The notes under the pieces: generated by a model
What the model was told of the DNA's origin: nothing
Seen by the model: the letters and a program-made list of their open reading frames with translations, nothing else
Database searches by the model: none
Translations under genes and position numbers: made by a program
Assembly: GCA_934547065.1 (NCBI GenBank)
Contig: CAKTEF010000004.1
Location: forward strand, 42,876-106,875
DNA from: an uncultured Faecalibacterium sp.
Lineage (GTDB): Bacteria; Bacillota; Clostridia; Oscillospirales; Ruminococcaceae
Reading direction: 5' to 3'
DNA length: 64,000 bases
Shown here: positions 35,536-44,494 of the stretch, piece after piece
Numbering within the stretch: the first letter of the stretch is position 1
Layout of the letters: each line of letters begins with the position of its first letter

Positions 35536-35613
35536 TAAAGCAGCTGGTACGGGCCGTGCAGAACGGCTGCGGCCCGTGCAATGAAACACGGAGGATATAC
35601 GGAGGTACCAATT

Positions 35614-36501
35614 ATGAAAATCGGTCTGATCGGTCTGGGCATCATGGGCAAGCCCATGGCAAAGAACATCCTGAAGGGCGGCTATACCGACCTGCTGGTG
35701 AGCGACCTGAACAAGGCGGCTGTGGACGAAGTGGTTGCCGCAGGCGCAAAGGCAGCCAGCAACCAGGAGATCGGTGAGCAGTGCGACGTGGTCATGACCA
35801 TGCTGCCCAACTCCCCCCACGTCAAGAGCGTCATGCTGACCGCAGGCACCGGCGTTGCAAACTTTATGCATGCCGGTCAGGTGTTCATCGACATGAGCTC
35901 CATCAACCCGGTCGCTTCCAAGGAGATCGCAGCTGCCCTGGCCGAAAAGGGCGTTGAGATGCTGGACGCTCCTGTTTCCGGCGGCGAGCCCAAGGCCATT
36001 GACGGCTCCCTGAGCTTCATGGTCGGCGGCAAGCAGGAAGTGTTCGACACCTACAAGCCTCTGCTGGAGACCATGGGTGCTTCCGTTGTGCGCTGCGGCG
36101 ATGTGGGCGCAGGCAACACCACCAAGCTGGCAAACCAGATCATCGTTGCCTGCAACATCCAGGCTCTGGCCGAGGCTCTGACCTTGGCTCAGAAGGCAGG
36201 CGTTGATCCGGAGCTGGTGTTCCAGGCCATCAAGGGCGGCCTGGCAGGCTCCACTGTCATGAACGCAAAGGCTCCGATGATGATCGAGGGCAACGATAAG
36301 CCCGGCTTCAAGATCGACCTGCACATCAAGGATCTGAACAACGCTCTGGACTGCGCACACACCGTGGGCGCTCCGGTCCCCATGACCGCTGAGGTCCAGG
36401 AAGTGCTGCAGTGGCTGCACAACAATGGCAAGGGCCAGGCTGACCACAGCGCCATTGCTCAGTACTACGAGAAGCTGACCGGCATCCAGATCGGCCGCTG
36501 A
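35614..36501 (+). CDS. garR: Tartronate semialdehyde reductase, copy 2
   Basis: 295 residues from ATG 35614 with GGAGG upstream; an in-frame ATG at 35581 has no good RBS. Amino-acid sequence identical to the copy at 28805-29692, and the bases just before the start (ACGGAGGTACCAATT) are shared too. NAD-binding GLIGLGIMGKP and the substrate motif DAPVSGG are intact. Here it heads an operon with the DapA-family lyase and glucarate dehydratase, directly linking its substrate supply. Confidence 0.93.
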   Translation: MKIGLIGLGIMGKPMAKNILKGGYTDLLVSDLNKAAVDEVVAAGAKAASNQEIGEQCDVVMTMLPNSPHVKSVMLTAGTGVANFMHAGQVFIDMSSINPVASKEIAAALAEKGVEMLDAPVSGGEPKAIDGSLSFMVGGKQEVFDTYKPLLETMGASVVRCGDVGAGNTTKLANQIIVACNIQALAEALTLAQKAGVDPELVFQAIKGGLAGSTVMNAKAPMMIEGNDKPGFKIDLHIKDLNNALDCAHTVGAPVPMTAEVQEVLQWLHNNGKGQADHSAIAQYYEKLTGIQIGR

Positions 36502-36515
36502 AAGGAAACAAAACA

Positions 36516-37415
36516 ATGAACACAGAATTTATCAAAGGTGTGGTCGTGCCCATCCTGACCATTGTGGACGAGAACGAGAAGATCGACGAAGCCAAGCAGC
36601 GCGCGCAGGTGGAATACGTCATCAACGGCGGCGTGAGCGGCGTGCTGGCGTTTGGCTCCAACGGTGAGTTCTACATGATCGAGGAGGACGAGATGGAGCG
36701 CGGCCTGAAGATCATGGTGGATCAGGCAGCGGGCCGTGTGCCGGTGTATTTCGGCATCGGTGCCATCAGCACCAAAAAGTGCTGCCGCCTGGCCCAGATG
36801 GCCGAGAAGAACGGTGCCGCTGCGGTGAGCATCCTGCAGCCCATGTTCCTCAAGCCGACTTACACCGAGCTGTACAACCATTTCAAGACCATTGCAGAGA
36901 GCATTCCCAATACGCCCGTTCTGCTGTATAACAACCCCGGCCGTGTGGGCTACACCCTGACGGCCCAGCTGGTGGACGAGCTGGCCCACAATGTGCCCAA
37001 CATCGTTGGCATGAAAGACACCAGCGGCGACATCACCCTGACCTCGGAGTTCATCCGCCGCACCCGCGACGTGAACTTCAAGGTGTTCGGCGGCAAGGAT
37101 ACGCTGCTGTACGCCAGCCTGTGCCACGGTGCCGTGGGCGGCGTGTGTACGGCGGCCAACTTCATGCCGGAGCTGATCACCGACGTGTACAACAAGTACG
37201 TCGCTGGGGACCGCGAGGGCAGCCTGGAAGCCCAGTTCAAGCTGAACCCGGTGCGTCTGTCGATGGATGCGGCCAGCTTCCCGGTGGCAGCCAAGGACAT
37301 GGCCACCCTGCGCGGCCGCGATGTGGGCGTGCCGTATCTGCCCACCCTGCCCACCCCGGAAGGCCCCGCAAAGCAGGGCTTTGTAAAAACCATGACCGAA
37401 GCCGGTCTGCTGTAA
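36516..37415 (+). CDS. DapA/NAL-family aldolase or dehydratase, copy 2
   Basis: 299 residues; protein identical to the copy at 31331 and DNA apparently identical from start to stop codon. GSNGE 47-51, Tyr138 and Lys167 are intact. It starts 14 bases after garR copy 2. Being placed between garR and gudD argues for action on 5-keto-4-deoxyglucarate. Cleavage (aldolase) rather than decarboxylating dehydration is preferred because garR would be pointless in the second case. Confidence 0.88.
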   Translation: MNTEFIKGVVVPILTIVDENEKIDEAKQRAQVEYVINGGVSGVLAFGSNGEFYMIEEDEMERGLKIMVDQAAGRVPVYFGIGAISTKKCCRLAQMAEKNGAAAVSILQPMFLKPTYTELYNHFKTIAESIPNTPVLLYNNPGRVGYTLTAQLVDELAHNVPNIVGMKDTSGDITLTSEFIRRTRDVNFKVFGGKDTLLYASLCHGAVGGVCTAANFMPELITDVYNKYVAGDREGSLEAQFKLNPVRLSMDAASFPVAAKDMATLRGRDVGVPYLPTLPTPEGPAKQGFVKTMTEAGLL

Positions 37416-37462
37416 ATCTGTTGTTTCATTAAAAAGGTATAAAAGAAAAGGAGTATTACACC

Positions 37463-38800
37463 ATGAGCATTCCTACCGTTGAAAAAATGGAGATCTTCCC
37501 CGTAGCCGGTCACGACTGCATGGAGCTGAACCTCTCCGGCGCACACGCACCCTACTTTACCCGCAACATCGTCATCCTGACCGATTCCAACGGCGTTGAG
37601 GGCGTGGGCGAGGTGCCCGGCGGCGAAAAGATCACCAAGGCCCTGGAAGATGTCAAGCACCTGGTGCTGGGCACCAGCATTGCCGACTACAAGCAGACCC
37701 TGAACAAGGTCCGCGCATGGCTGGATGCCAACATCAAGGACGATGTCCGCGGCCTGCAGACCTTTGACCTGCGCACCGGTGTCCACGTTGTCACCGCCAT
37801 CGAGGCTCCTCTGCTGGACCTGCTGGGCAAGTTCCTGAACGTGCCCGCCGCTGCCCTGATGGGCGACGGCATCCAGCGTGATCGGGTCCGTTTCCTGAGC
37901 TACCTGTTCTATGTCGGCGACCGCAAAAAGACCGACCTGGAGTATGAGGAGGAGCCGGATGCCGCATGCGACTGGTACCGCCTGCGCCACGAGGAGGCCC
38001 TGACCCCGGAGGCCATCGTTGCCCTGGCAAAGGCGACCCACGAGAAGTACGGCTTTGAGGACTTCAAGCTCAAGGGCGGCGTTCTGGCCCCCAAAGAGGA
38101 GCTGAAGGCAGTGCAGGCCATCAAGGCTGCATTCCCCAACGCCCGTGTGGACCTGGACCCCAACGGCTGCTGGAGCCTGAAAGAGGCTCTGGAGATCGCT
38201 CCCCAGCTGAAAGAGTGCCTGGCTTACTGCGAGGACCCCTGCGGTGCTGAGGACGGCTTCTCCGGCCGCGAGATCATGGCCGAGTTCAAGCAGGCCACCG
38301 GAATGCCCACCGCGACCAATATGATCAACACCGACTGGCGGCAGATGTGCCACTGCCTGGCCCTCAAGAGCGTGGATATCCCCCTGGCCGACCCCCATTT
38401 CTGGACCATGAACGGCTCCGTGCGCGTGGGCCAGATGTGCAACGACTTCGGCATGATGTGGGGCTGCCACTCCAACAACCACTTTGATATCTCGCTGGCC
38501 ATGGTGGTGCAGTGCGCAGCCGCCATCCCCGGCAAGATGAACGGCATCGACACCCATTGGATCTGGCAGGAGGGCCGCGAGCGCCTGACCAAACAGCCCA
38601 TGCAGATCGTGGACGGCTGCATCGACCTGCCCAAGGTGGGCGGCCTGGGCATCGAGGTGGATCGTGCGCAGGTGGAAAAGGCTCACCAGCTGTACATGGA
38701 CAAGTGCTACGGCAAGGGTGCCCGCAACGACGCTGTGGGCATGCAGTACCTGATCCCCGGCTGGAAGTTTGACAACAAGAAGCCCTGCCTGGTGCGCTAA
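37463..38800 (+). CDS. gudD: Glucarate dehydratase (GudD)
   Basis: 445 residues, the usual GudD length, RBS AAAGGAG. Enolase superfamily: FKLKGG (Lys202, Lys204), DLDPNG (Asp232), EDPCGAEDG (Glu263), ATNMI (Asn286), LADPHFW (Asp310) and GCHSNNHFD (His336). These keep a constant offset of three from the E. coli GudD residues as remembered. It dehydrates D-glucarate or L-idarate to 5-keto-4-deoxyglucarate with Mg. It is the last gene of the garR-dapA-gudD operon. Confidence 0.93.
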   Translation: MSIPTVEKMEIFPVAGHDCMELNLSGAHAPYFTRNIVILTDSNGVEGVGEVPGGEKITKALEDVKHLVLGTSIADYKQTLNKVRAWLDANIKDDVRGLQTFDLRTGVHVVTAIEAPLLDLLGKFLNVPAAALMGDGIQRDRVRFLSYLFYVGDRKKTDLEYEEEPDAACDWYRLRHEEALTPEAIVALAKATHEKYGFEDFKLKGGVLAPKEELKAVQAIKAAFPNARVDLDPNGCWSLKEALEIAPQLKECLAYCEDPCGAEDGFSGREIMAEFKQATGMPTATNMINTDWRQMCHCLALKSVDIPLADPHFWTMNGSVRVGQMCNDFGMMWGCHSNNHFDISLAMVVQCAAAIPGKMNGIDTHWIWQEGRERLTKQPMQIVDGCIDLPKVGGLGIEVDRAQVEKAHQLYMDKCYGKGARNDAVGMQYLIPGWKFDNKKPCLVR

Positions 38801-39130
38801 AACACAAAAGGGGACTGCATGCGGCAAAAAAAGCGTTGCAAAACGGCAAAAGATCTTTGCAGAGATGACAACGGCTGTAACACTTCTGGAAGATGATGGA
38901 ATGGATACAACATATTTGAAACACATCTTACGGAAATTTGAAATGCAGGTTTCACAAGCTGCAAACTTGTCAAGAGGCTAAAAAGAACCACTGCTTGTTT
39001 GAGCATTTTATCAATTGCGGTCAAAACCTTAACAAAGTATACTATGTTCAGAAACAGCGGAGCGGTTGAAGAAAGCTCCGCAGGGAAGAGAAAAACGAAA
39101 CACCCAATTCGTCACAAGGAGAGAAAAACC
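38801..39130. other. Regulatory gap upstream of the second tct operon
   Basis: 330 bases with no gene. It contains TGAAAC (38917), TGAAAT (38939), GTTTCA (38949) and a promoter at 39015-39043. No clear terminator for gudD is seen. Confidence 0.5.
39015..39043 (+). promoter_or_regulatory. Promoter of the second tct operon
   Basis: TTGCGG (39015-39020), 17-base spacer, TATACT (39038-39043), 88 bases before the start codon. TGAAAC-like motifs lie 60-100 bases upstream. Confidence 0.6.
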
Positions 39131-40195
39131 ATGAGCAAGATCAACGTTTCCCGTCGTGATTTCCTGAAGGCAGCCGGCATTGGTGCCGCTGCTCTGGGCC
39201 TGACCGCTTGCGGCGGCAGCTCCAGCACCGCTGCTTCCAGCACTGCCGCTTCCAGCGCAGCCGGTTCCACCGCTTCTGCCGGTGGCAGCAACTGGCCCAC
39301 CGATACCGTCAGCTTCTACGTTCCCGCTAAGGCAGGCGGCGGCACGGATATGGCAGGCCGTCTGTTCCTGCAGGGCATCAACGAAGTTCACCCCGGCAAC
39401 TACATCGTGGTCAACGACGTGACCGGCGGCGGCTCTGTGGCTGCTGAGAACGTCCGTAACGCAAAGCCCGACGGCCTGAACCTGCTGATGTACCACACCG
39501 GTCTGTGTACCTCCATCGCTTCCGGCCAGTACGCACACGACCTGAGCGAGTTCACCATCTGCGGCATGTTCATGACCGTTGCCGAGGAAGCCAACGGCGG
39601 CATCTTCGTTCCGGGCAACAGCAAGTTCGACACCATCCAGGACCTGATCGAGTACGGCAAGGCACACCCCGGTGAGCTGATGGCCGGTATGCAGAACGGT
39701 TCTTCCACCCAGCTGATCGAGGCTCTGTTCGAGAATGAGTTTGGCTTCGAGGCTACCATGGTCGATGCAGGCTCCAACGCCGATAAGGTCACCGCTCTGA
39801 TGGGCAACCAGATCGACTACTGCTTCATGAACACCACCGGCAACGACCAGTACGTCAAGTCCGGCGACCTGAAGTGCCTGATGACCTGGGGCAAGAAGGG
39901 TGCTGCCCGCAGCCTGACCATCCCCGATGCTCCCACCATCGACGAGGCTTACCCCGACAACACCCTGCCCCGCCTGGATATGTACGGCTACATCGCAGGC
40001 CCTGCCGGCATGAGCGACGAGCTGGTTGAGACCATCAACGAGGCGATGAAGGGTGCAACCGCTACCTCCACCGTTCAGGATGGCTACAAGAAGCTGGATA
40101 TGGTCGTTGAGTGGTACTCCGCTGCCGACTCTGCTGAGATCCTCCAGCAGTGCCAGGATGCTTACAACCAGGCTTACGCTCTGACCCAGGGCTAA
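39131..40195 (+). CDS. tctC: Tripartite tricarboxylate transporter substrate-binding lipoprotein (TctC), second system
   Basis: 354 residues from ATG 39131 with AAGGAG upstream. Tat motif SRRDFLKAAG and lipobox LTAC mark a Tat-exported lipoprotein, followed by a Ser/Ala linker and the Bug/TctC fold (AKAGGGTDMAGRLFLQGI, VNDVTGGG). Only moderately similar to the binding protein at 17937, so it probably binds another ligand. Between gudD and other aldarate genes, glucarate or galactarate are the likeliest ligands. Confidence 0.9.
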   Translation: MSKINVSRRDFLKAAGIGAAALGLTACGGSSSTAASSTAASSAAGSTASAGGSNWPTDTVSFYVPAKAGGGTDMAGRLFLQGINEVHPGNYIVVNDVTGGGSVAAENVRNAKPDGLNLLMYHTGLCTSIASGQYAHDLSEFTICGMFMTVAEEANGGIFVPGNSKFDTIQDLIEYGKAHPGELMAGMQNGSSTQLIEALFENEFGFEATMVDAGSNADKVTALMGNQIDYCFMNTTGNDQYVKSGDLKCLMTWGKKGAARSLTIPDAPTIDEAYPDNTLPRLDMYGYIAGPAGMSDELVETINEAMKGATATSTVQDGYKKLDMVVEWYSAADSAEILQQCQDAYNQAYALTQG

Positions 40196-40230
40196 GCAGG
40201 AAGCTCCCCGCTGAAATAGTTGCTTGAATA

Positions 40231-40269
40231 GGGCCGACGCGGATGCAAAAGCCTGCGTCGGCCTTTGTT
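40231..40269 (+). terminator. Hairpin between tctC and tctB, second system
   Basis: Arms GGCCGACGC (40232-40240) and GCGTCGGCC (40255-40263) followed by TTTGTT. Same position as the hairpin in the first tct operon; likely attenuates the permease genes. Confidence 0.75.
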
Positions 40270-40295
40270 ATCAAAAGACATAGGAGGAATACTCT

Positions 40296-40760
40296 ATGCA
40301 TCGTGATCGGATCGTTGGTCTTGTCACCACCATCCTGGGCCTGTTCGTTGCATATATGACCAGCCAGCTGGCTGATACCAATATGCCCGGTGACCCCGGC
40401 CCCAAGGTTTTCCCGTTTATTGCCGCTGGCATCCTGATCCTCTGCGGCCTGATCCTGCTCATCCGTAAGCCCGCCGGGGAGGCCAAGCCTTTCCTGAACG
40501 GCAAGGAGGAAGTGCAGCGCTTCGTCTCCATCATTCTGGTCATCGCCGCCTACATCGTTCTGATGTGGCTGTTCGGCTTCCTGGTGCCCACGCTGGTCAT
40601 CGTCTGCCTGCTTTGCTTCATGTTTGCAAAGGGCAAGGACATCCCCAAGTGGCAGCCTGTGGTCTACTCCGTCATCGTGACCGCCGTGCTGTACGTTGCA
40701 TTCGTCTACATGCTCAAGCTGCGCCTGCCCGTTGGCACGCTGCTGGACATTAGCCTGTAA
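40296..40760 (+). CDS. tctB: Tripartite tricarboxylate transporter small membrane subunit (TctB), second system
   Basis: 154 residues, RBS TAGGAGGA, ATG 40296. Four membrane helices; the DTNMPGDPGPKVFPFIAAGIL segment matches the TctB family. It pairs with the large subunit encoded 14 bases downstream. Confidence 0.88.
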   Translation: MHRDRIVGLVTTILGLFVAYMTSQLADTNMPGDPGPKVFPFIAAGILILCGLILLIRKPAGEAKPFLNGKEEVQRFVSIILVIAAYIVLMWLFGFLVPTLVIVCLLCFMFAKGKDIPKWQPVVYSVIVTAVLYVAFVYMLKLRLPVGTLLDISL

Positions 40761-40774
40761 GGAGGGGCAAAACA

Positions 40775-42271
40775 ATGGCTGACGTAATCTCCGCTCTGGC
40801 TCTGTTGTTTGAGCCTGCTACCTTTATCATGTGCTTTGTGGGCATGCTGGTCGGCGTTGTGCTGGGCGCGATCCCCGGCCTGGCAGCCGGTCTGGCCATC
40901 ACGGTCATGCTGCCCATCTCGTTCACCATGAAATCCACCCAGGCATTCGCCCTGCTGATGTCCATCTGGGTCGGCGGCTGCTCCGGTTCGTTCATCGGCT
41001 CCATCCTGCTGGGCATCCCCGGCACCCCGTCCTCTCTGGCAACCACCTTTGACGGCTACGCCATGACCAAAAAGGGCGAGGCGACCCGCGCACTGTCCAT
41101 CGGTACCCTGTCCAACTTCATGGGTACCGCTCCCTCCATCATCATTGCCATGATCGCCTGCCCCCTGATCGCCTCCGTGGCCGTCAAGATGGGTCCCTGG
41201 GAGTATTTCGCCCTGTCGTTCATGGCCATTACCCTGGTGGTCTCCATCTCCAAGGGCAACATGGTCAAGGGCTTTATCGGTGCCGGTATGGGCCTGCTGC
41301 TCACCCAGGTGGGCTACGCTCCCATCTCCTCCACCGAGCGCTTCACCTTTGGCAGCTACTATCTGGCCAGCGGCTTCTCGATGTCCTGCGTCATGATCGG
41401 TATCTTTGCCGGTTCTCTGATCATCATGAACTACGCCCACGGCGTGAACGGCCCCAAGTCCTCCTTTGACGGCAAGCTGACCGGCTTCAAGATCGAAAAG
41501 GGTGACTTTACCTCCAACATCCCCAACATCATTCGTTCGTTCCTGATCGGCCTGGGCATCGGCTTCCTGCCCGGCATGGGCGCTGCCCTGTCCAACATGG
41601 TGTCTTACGCGACCGCAAAGAACTCCTCCAAGTATCCGGAGAAGTTCGGCACCGGCATCCCCGACGGCATCTGGGCTCCTGAGGTTGCAAACAACGCTTC
41701 CGTTGGCGGCGCTGTCATCCCCATGATCGCACTGGGCATCCCCGGCGACGGCACCACGGCCATGCTGCTGGGCGGCCTGACCATCCACGGCATCCAGCCC
41801 GGCCCCCTGATGCAGCAGAACAACCCCGTGTTCACCTACATGATCTTCCTGTCCGCCCTGCTGGCAGCCATCCTCTGCCTGCTGGTCGAGATCTTCGGCA
41901 TCCGCTGGTTCCCGAAACTGCTGGATGCTCCGTACCACTTCCTGTATCCCGCAATTCTGGCGCTGTGCCTGCTGGGCGTTTACATCGAGACGTTCAACAT
42001 CGCCAACATCATCATGGCCTGCTTCTTCATGGCAGTCGGCCTGTACATGATGTACGCCGGCATCCCCACCACCCCGTTCATCCTGTCCTTTGTTCTGGGC
42101 AGCCAGATGGAGCAGTACTTCCGTAAGGCGATCAGCTACGGCAAGGGCAACTGGACCCTGTTCTTCACCCGTCCCGTCTCCTGCATCCTGCTGATCGTTG
42201 CCATCGGCTCCGTCATCGTGCCCCTGGTCAAAGAGCAGAAAGAGAAGAAAAAGGCCGCTGCCGCAAAGTAA
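40775..42271 (+). CDS. tctA: Tripartite tricarboxylate transporter large permease subunit (TctA), second system
   Basis: 498 residues, RBS AAGGAGG. About 12 membrane helices and the family motifs GAIPGLAAGLAIT, CSGSFIGSILLGIPGTPSS, FLPGMGAALSNM, PEVANNASVGGAVIPMIALGIPGDG (as a signature). The C terminus is a lysine/alanine-rich cytoplasmic tail. Permease for the second sugar-acid uptake system. Confidence 0.93.
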   Translation: MADVISALALLFEPATFIMCFVGMLVGVVLGAIPGLAAGLAITVMLPISFTMKSTQAFALLMSIWVGGCSGSFIGSILLGIPGTPSSLATTFDGYAMTKKGEATRALSIGTLSNFMGTAPSIIIAMIACPLIASVAVKMGPWEYFALSFMAITLVVSISKGNMVKGFIGAGMGLLLTQVGYAPISSTERFTFGSYYLASGFSMSCVMIGIFAGSLIIMNYAHGVNGPKSSFDGKLTGFKIEKGDFTSNIPNIIRSFLIGLGIGFLPGMGAALSNMVSYATAKNSSKYPEKFGTGIPDGIWAPEVANNASVGGAVIPMIALGIPGDGTTAMLLGGLTIHGIQPGPLMQQNNPVFTYMIFLSALLAAILCLLVEIFGIRWFPKLLDAPYHFLYPAILALCLLGVYIETFNIANIIMACFFMAVGLYMMYAGIPTTPFILSFVLGSQMEQYFRKAISYGKGNWTLFFTRPVSCILLIVAIGSVIVPLVKEQKEKKKAAAAK

Positions 42272-42295
42272 TTTGGGCTGAACAGCGTGCCATAG

Positions 42296-42366
42296 GGGGG
42301 CGGCCTCCAAAACGTTTTGCACCGGCTCGCGCAGCCAGGCGCGGGGCGTGGGGGCCGCCCCTTTTT
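42296..42366 (+). terminator. Probable terminator after the second tct operon
   Basis: Arms GGGGCGGCC (42297-42305) and GGCCGCCCC (42353-42361), then TTTTT. The loop is long (about 47 bases) and holds smaller hairpins. Confidence 0.6.
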
Positions 42367-42388
42367 GTTTGGGAAAGGAGAGCGGAAG

Positions 42389-43567
42389 ATGAAAACATTG
42401 ATCCGTAATGTCAAACTGTTTGACGGCACTGCCGTGGCGGCAAAGCCCATGGACGTGCTGTTTGACGAAACCGGGATCCTTACCGTGGCCGAAACCGGGG
42501 CCGAGGCTCCTGCGGCCGACACCGTGGTGGACGGCAGCGGCAAAACGCTGACCCCCGGCCTGATCGACGGCCATGTGCATCTGGGGGCCAACGGCATGAC
42601 CGCCCCCTCGGACCCCAGAAGCTATGCCGAAGCCGGGGCCCGCATTGCCCACCAGATGCAGGACATCCGCCGCTATGGCATCACCACCGTGCGCAACTGC
42701 GGCACCGGCGGAAACGCCGACCTGTTTGTGCGGGATATGATCCGCAGCGGCGAGATCGACGGAGGCCGCATCGTGGGCTGCGGCAAGGGCATCTGCATCA
42801 CCGGCGGCCACGGCTGGAGCATGGGCATTGAAACGGACACTGTGGACGAAACGCGCAAAGCAGCCCGCCTGCAGCTGCGCGAGGGTGCAGACTTTGTCAA
42901 GCTGATGGCCACCGGCGGCATGGGGACCAAGGGCTCGGTGCCAAACGCGCCCCAGCTGACCGAAGCCCAGATGCGTGCCGCCGTGGAGGAGGCCGCCAGC
43001 GTGGGCAAGTTCACCGCCGCCCACTGCACCGGCCTGGTCGGTGCCATGAACGCCATCCGTGCCGGGGTACACATCATTGAGCACGCCCAGCTGGACGAGC
43101 CCACCGCCGAGGCCATGGCCAAAAGCGGCGCGGCCTGGTGCCCCACCATCGTCACCCGCTACCGCATCCTGCATACCACCGACCCCAACTACCAGTGGAT
43201 GCGCAAAAAAGCCGACCCCGGCGACCTGGTGCGCAAGCAGAAAGCCCTGATGCTCTGCAAGCAGTACGGCATCCCCGTCATCGCGGGCACCGACGCAGGC
43301 CCCAACCAGATGGTGCCGCTGGGCGACTCGCTGTGGACGGAGCTGGGCATTTACCAGGAGTACGGCATGACCGCGCCGGAAGTGCTGCACAGCTGCACCG
43401 CCGGGGCTGCCAGAGTGCTGAAGATCGACGAAGTGACCGGTGCCGTGTACCCCGGCCTGGCGGCCGACCTGGCCCTGTTTGCAGGCGACCCCACCGCCGA
43501 CATCACCGCAGTGGACACCGTTTGCCGGGTCTGGCAGAATGGTGTACAAAAATACGTCAAAGTATGA
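42389..43567 (+). CDS. Amidohydrolase-superfamily metal-dependent hydrolase
   Basis: 392 residues from ATG 42389 with AAAGGAG upstream. Binuclear-metal motifs: GHVHLG (HxH), FVKLMATGG (bridging Lys), AAHCTG, IEHAQLD and AGTDAG (Asp). The pattern is that of the imidazolonepropionase / Xaa-Pro and Xaa-Arg dipeptidase branch. No signal peptide. In this cluster it may open a lactone or remove an amide from a sugar-acid derivative; substrate unknown. Confidence 0.85.
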   Translation: MKTLIRNVKLFDGTAVAAKPMDVLFDETGILTVAETGAEAPAADTVVDGSGKTLTPGLIDGHVHLGANGMTAPSDPRSYAEAGARIAHQMQDIRRYGITTVRNCGTGGNADLFVRDMIRSGEIDGGRIVGCGKGICITGGHGWSMGIETDTVDETRKAARLQLREGADFVKLMATGGMGTKGSVPNAPQLTEAQMRAAVEEAASVGKFTAAHCTGLVGAMNAIRAGVHIIEHAQLDEPTAEAMAKSGAAWCPTIVTRYRILHTTDPNYQWMRKKADPGDLVRKQKALMLCKQYGIPVIAGTDAGPNQMVPLGDSLWTELGIYQEYGMTAPEVLHSCTAGAARVLKIDEVTGAVYPGLAADLALFAGDPTADITAVDTVCRVWQNGVQKYVKV

Positions 43568-43592
43568 TACAATAAAAAAGGAGTAATGAACT

Positions 43593-44474
43593 ATGTCGAT
43601 GCAAAAGGATTACGAAGCATACGCTGCGCGCCGTGAGGCACTGGCCAAGACCCACTTCGGCCCCATCTGGCTGGATCCCCTGAGCCGCTATGTCCATCCG
43701 TTCCAGATCTGGGGCAACATCTGGTATGTGGGCGACAGCTGGGTCTGTGTCCACCTGATCGACACCGGCGACGGCCTGCTGCTGATCGACTCCGGCAACT
43801 GTGGCTGCACCGATATGCTGATCCAGGCCATCTGGGAAGCAGGCTTCAACCCCAAGGATGTCAAGTGGATCATCCACTCTCACGGCCATCTGGACCACAT
43901 CGGCGGCGCAAACTTCTTCAAGAAGCTGTTCGGCACCAAGCTCTACCTGGGCGAGCCCGATGCCAGGATGTTCCGCGAGAAGCCCTGGATCTCGGCCATC
44001 TACGATGCAAACAGCGACCTGAACGAGCTGTTTGTGCCGGATTATGAGATCAAAGAGGGCGATGTGCTGACCTTTGGCAACACCACCATCCGCTTCACCC
44101 TGGTGCCCGGCCACACCGACGGCTGCATTGCCATGTTCTTTGATGCCCACAACGGCACCGAGACCAAGCGCTGCGGCTACTACGGCGGTTTCGGCTTCAA
44201 CACCCTGCAGAAAGATTACCTGATCGAGATCGGCGACCCCACCTACCAGACCCGTCAGACCTACCTGAACTCTCTGGCCAAGGTCCGCAATGAAAAAGTG
44301 GAGATCTTCCTGGGCAACCACTGCATCAACAACGACACCCTGGGCCGCCACCAGAAGCAGCTGGACAACCCCGATGGCCCCAATCCGTTCATCGACACCG
44401 AAGTGTGGGGCAAGTACCTCGACGAGAAGCGCGATGCCCTGCTGGAGTTCATGAAAGACCCGAAGAACAACTGA
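43593..44474 (+). CDS. Metallo-beta-lactamase-fold hydrolase
   Basis: 293 residues, RBS AAGGAG. HSHGHLDHIGG is the HxHxDH zinc motif; further ligands are PGHTDGC and LGNHCINND. N-terminal 30 residues are an extra helix. The family hydrolyses thioesters, lactones and other esters. It is co-directional with the amidohydrolase and enolase-family genes, so hydrolysis of an aldarolactone is a reasonable guess but only that. Confidence 0.85.
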   Translation: MSMQKDYEAYAARREALAKTHFGPIWLDPLSRYVHPFQIWGNIWYVGDSWVCVHLIDTGDGLLLIDSGNCGCTDMLIQAIWEAGFNPKDVKWIIHSHGHLDHIGGANFFKKLFGTKLYLGEPDARMFREKPWISAIYDANSDLNELFVPDYEIKEGDVLTFGNTTIRFTLVPGHTDGCIAMFFDAHNGTETKRCGYYGGFGFNTLQKDYLIEIGDPTYQTRQTYLNSLAKVRNEKVEIFLGNHCINNDTLGRHQKQLDNPDGPNPFIDTEVWGKYLDEKRDALLEFMKDPKNN

Positions 44475-44494
44475 TAAAAAAGGAGATATGACCC

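Noticed and set aside
35545-35559. Sigma-54-like promoter (TGGTACG, four bases, GTGC) before garR copy 2
   Set aside because: It coincides with the arm of a GC-rich leader hairpin and lies just after a good sigma-A promoter (35507-35535); the only PrpR-like activator in the window lacks the GAFTGA loop.
40706-43549. Long minus-strand open frame opposite tctA and the amidohydrolase
   Set aside because: Antisense shadow of GC-rich coding sequence; no domain, no RBS.
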